NCBI GenBank assembly: GCA_023388965.1
Contig: JAEWFF010000042.1
Coordinates: 1 to 6,091 of the forward strand
From: Pseudomonadota bacterium
Lineage (GTDB): Bacteria > Pseudomonadota > Alphaproteobacteria > Rhizobiales > Methylopilaceae
Reading direction: 5' to 3'
DNA length: 6,091 nucleotides
The first letter of the stretch is position 1; each line of letters starts with the position of its first letter. The position numbers and the translations under genes were made by a program. This document shows positions 5,530 to 6,091 of this stretch, piece by piece. The notes beneath the pieces are model-generated. The model ran no database searches. It was not told where the DNA came from and saw only the letters and a list, made by a program, of their open reading frames with translations.

Positions 5530-5560
5530 GGCCCCGGTGTCATCCCACCGGGGCCTTTTT
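5530..5560 (+). terminator. Intrinsic terminator of the nsrR-linked operon
   Basis: GGCCCCGGTG (5530-5539) pairs perfectly with CACCGGGGCC (5546-5555) around a six-base loop and is followed by five T (5556-5560). This is a classic Rho-independent terminator for rightward transcription. It stops reading into the convergent oxc gene, whose stop codon is at 5577. On the minus strand the stem is not followed by a T-run, so it is unlikely to end oxc transcripts efficiently. Confidence 0.9.
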
Positions 5561-5576
5561 CGTTGCACGAAAGGCC

Positions 5577-6091
5577 TTACTTCGCGCCGCCGGCGCGCAT
5601 CAGCAGGCTTTGCGGATTGAGGTTTCCGATGTTTCCGGACTCCGATCCCGCCGCCGGGTCTATGACGGCGTTGATAAGCGCCGGACGTCCGGAATCCATC
5701 GCGCTGTCGACGGCCCGCTTGAGTTCGTCGGGTGACGTCACATAGAACCCCTGCCCTCCAAACGCTTCCATCATCTTGTCGTAGCGGGCGTCGGATACAT
5801 ACACCATCGGCGAAGGATCGGAGCCTCCCGAGAGGTTCTTGTCCACGCCGCGATAGATGCCGTTGTTGTTGAAGATGACGATGGTGACGGGCAGTTCGTA
5901 ACGGCAGATGGTCTCGACCTCCATGCCGGAGAAGCCGAACGCACTGTCGCCTTCGACGGCGAGGACCGGATGGCCGGTCTCGATGGCGGCGGCGATCGCC
6001 GAGCCCATGCCGACGCCCATCACGCCCCAGGTGCCGACATCGAGGCGCTTCCTCGGCTTGTACATGTCGATGATGCCGCGGGCGAGATCGA
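5577..6091 (-). CDS. oxc: Oxalyl-CoA decarboxylase, C-terminal part
   Basis: Partial: the last 170 codons and stop are present, and the start lies beyond the right edge. The reading frame continues upstream of the Met at 6065 as DLARGIID, so that Met is internal. The blocks YKPRKRLDVGTWGVMG, AVEGDSAFGFSGMEVETICR and YDKMMEAFGGQGFYV closely match the thiamine-diphosphate-binding C-terminal domain of O. formigenes Oxc. The GDS to NNN span (EGDSAFGF to IFNNNGIYRG) is the metal and diphosphate-binding motif of ThDP enzymes. The enzyme decarboxylates oxalyl-CoA to formyl-CoA and CO2, feeding formyl-CoA back to Frc. It is on the same strand as frc but separated by about 4 kb of plus-strand nitric-oxide-related genes, so in this window they are not one operon. 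The ADP-activator and CoA-binding regions are outside the window. Confidence 0.93.
   Translation of the reverse strand, partial: DLARGIIDMYKPRKRLDVGTWGVMGVGMGSAIAAAIETGHPVLAVEGDSAFGFSGMEVETICRYELPVTIVIFNNNGIYRGVDKNLSGGSDPSPMVYVSDARYDKMMEAFGGQGFYVTSPDELKRAVDSAMDSGRPALINAVIDPAAGSESGNIGNLNPQSLLMRAGGAK

Noticed and set aside
3897..5543. Long open frame on the minus strand opposite the HPP-CBS gene
   Set aside because: Its product is rich in Arg, Gly and Asp with no recognisable domain; it mirrors the GC-rich codons of the clear HPP-CBS and membrane-protein genes on the other strand and would cross the terminator.

Overview
The window is GC-rich and tightly packed, with short intergenic gaps. Its protein families (YfdW-type formyl-CoA transferase, oxalyl-CoA decarboxylase, NsrR, DUF1971, HPP-CBS) and the codon bias suggest an alphaproteobacterium, probably an oxalate-using member of the Hyphomicrobiales. 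That placement is inference; there is no rRNA or other taxonomic marker. No mobile element, tRNA, CRISPR array or phage gene was seen.

Layout. The left part reads leftwards (minus strand). It holds an NAD(P)H-dependent FAD reductase fused to a PAS domain (1584-2897), then formyl-CoA transferase frc (266-1543), then the first 71 codons of an ATP-grasp acyl-CoA synthetase (1-214, cut by the window edge). The middle reads rightwards. It holds an nsrR-type nitric-oxide-sensing repressor (3023-3472), a YeaR-like DUF1971 cupin (3569-3958), a small unrecognised membrane protein (3987-4304) and an HPP membrane protein with two CBS domains (4344-5486), closed by a strong intrinsic terminator (5530-5560). 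The right edge is the C-terminal 170 codons of oxalyl-CoA decarboxylase oxc, again on the minus strand and convergent with the HPP gene.

How it fits together. Frc and Oxc are the two enzymes of CoA-dependent oxalate breakdown: oxalate plus formyl-CoA gives oxalyl-CoA plus formate, and oxalyl-CoA is decarboxylated back to formyl-CoA. The ATP-grasp ligase may supply or replenish the CoA thioester. Between oxc and frc sits what looks like a nitric oxide / nitrite response island: NsrR, a relative of the NsrR-controlled E. coli YeaR, an HPP protein (a family with known nitrite transporters) and a flavohemoglobin-like reductase carrying PAS in place of globin. A 30-bp sequence element is repeated (22 of 30 identical) in the divergent reductase-PAS/nsrR promoter region and just before the yeaR-like gene. 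It is a good candidate NsrR operator and would tie the island into one regulon. The reductase-PAS protein is the most unusual item: its PAS domain has a histidine where FixL has its heme ligand, so it could be a globin-free analogue of flavohemoglobin.
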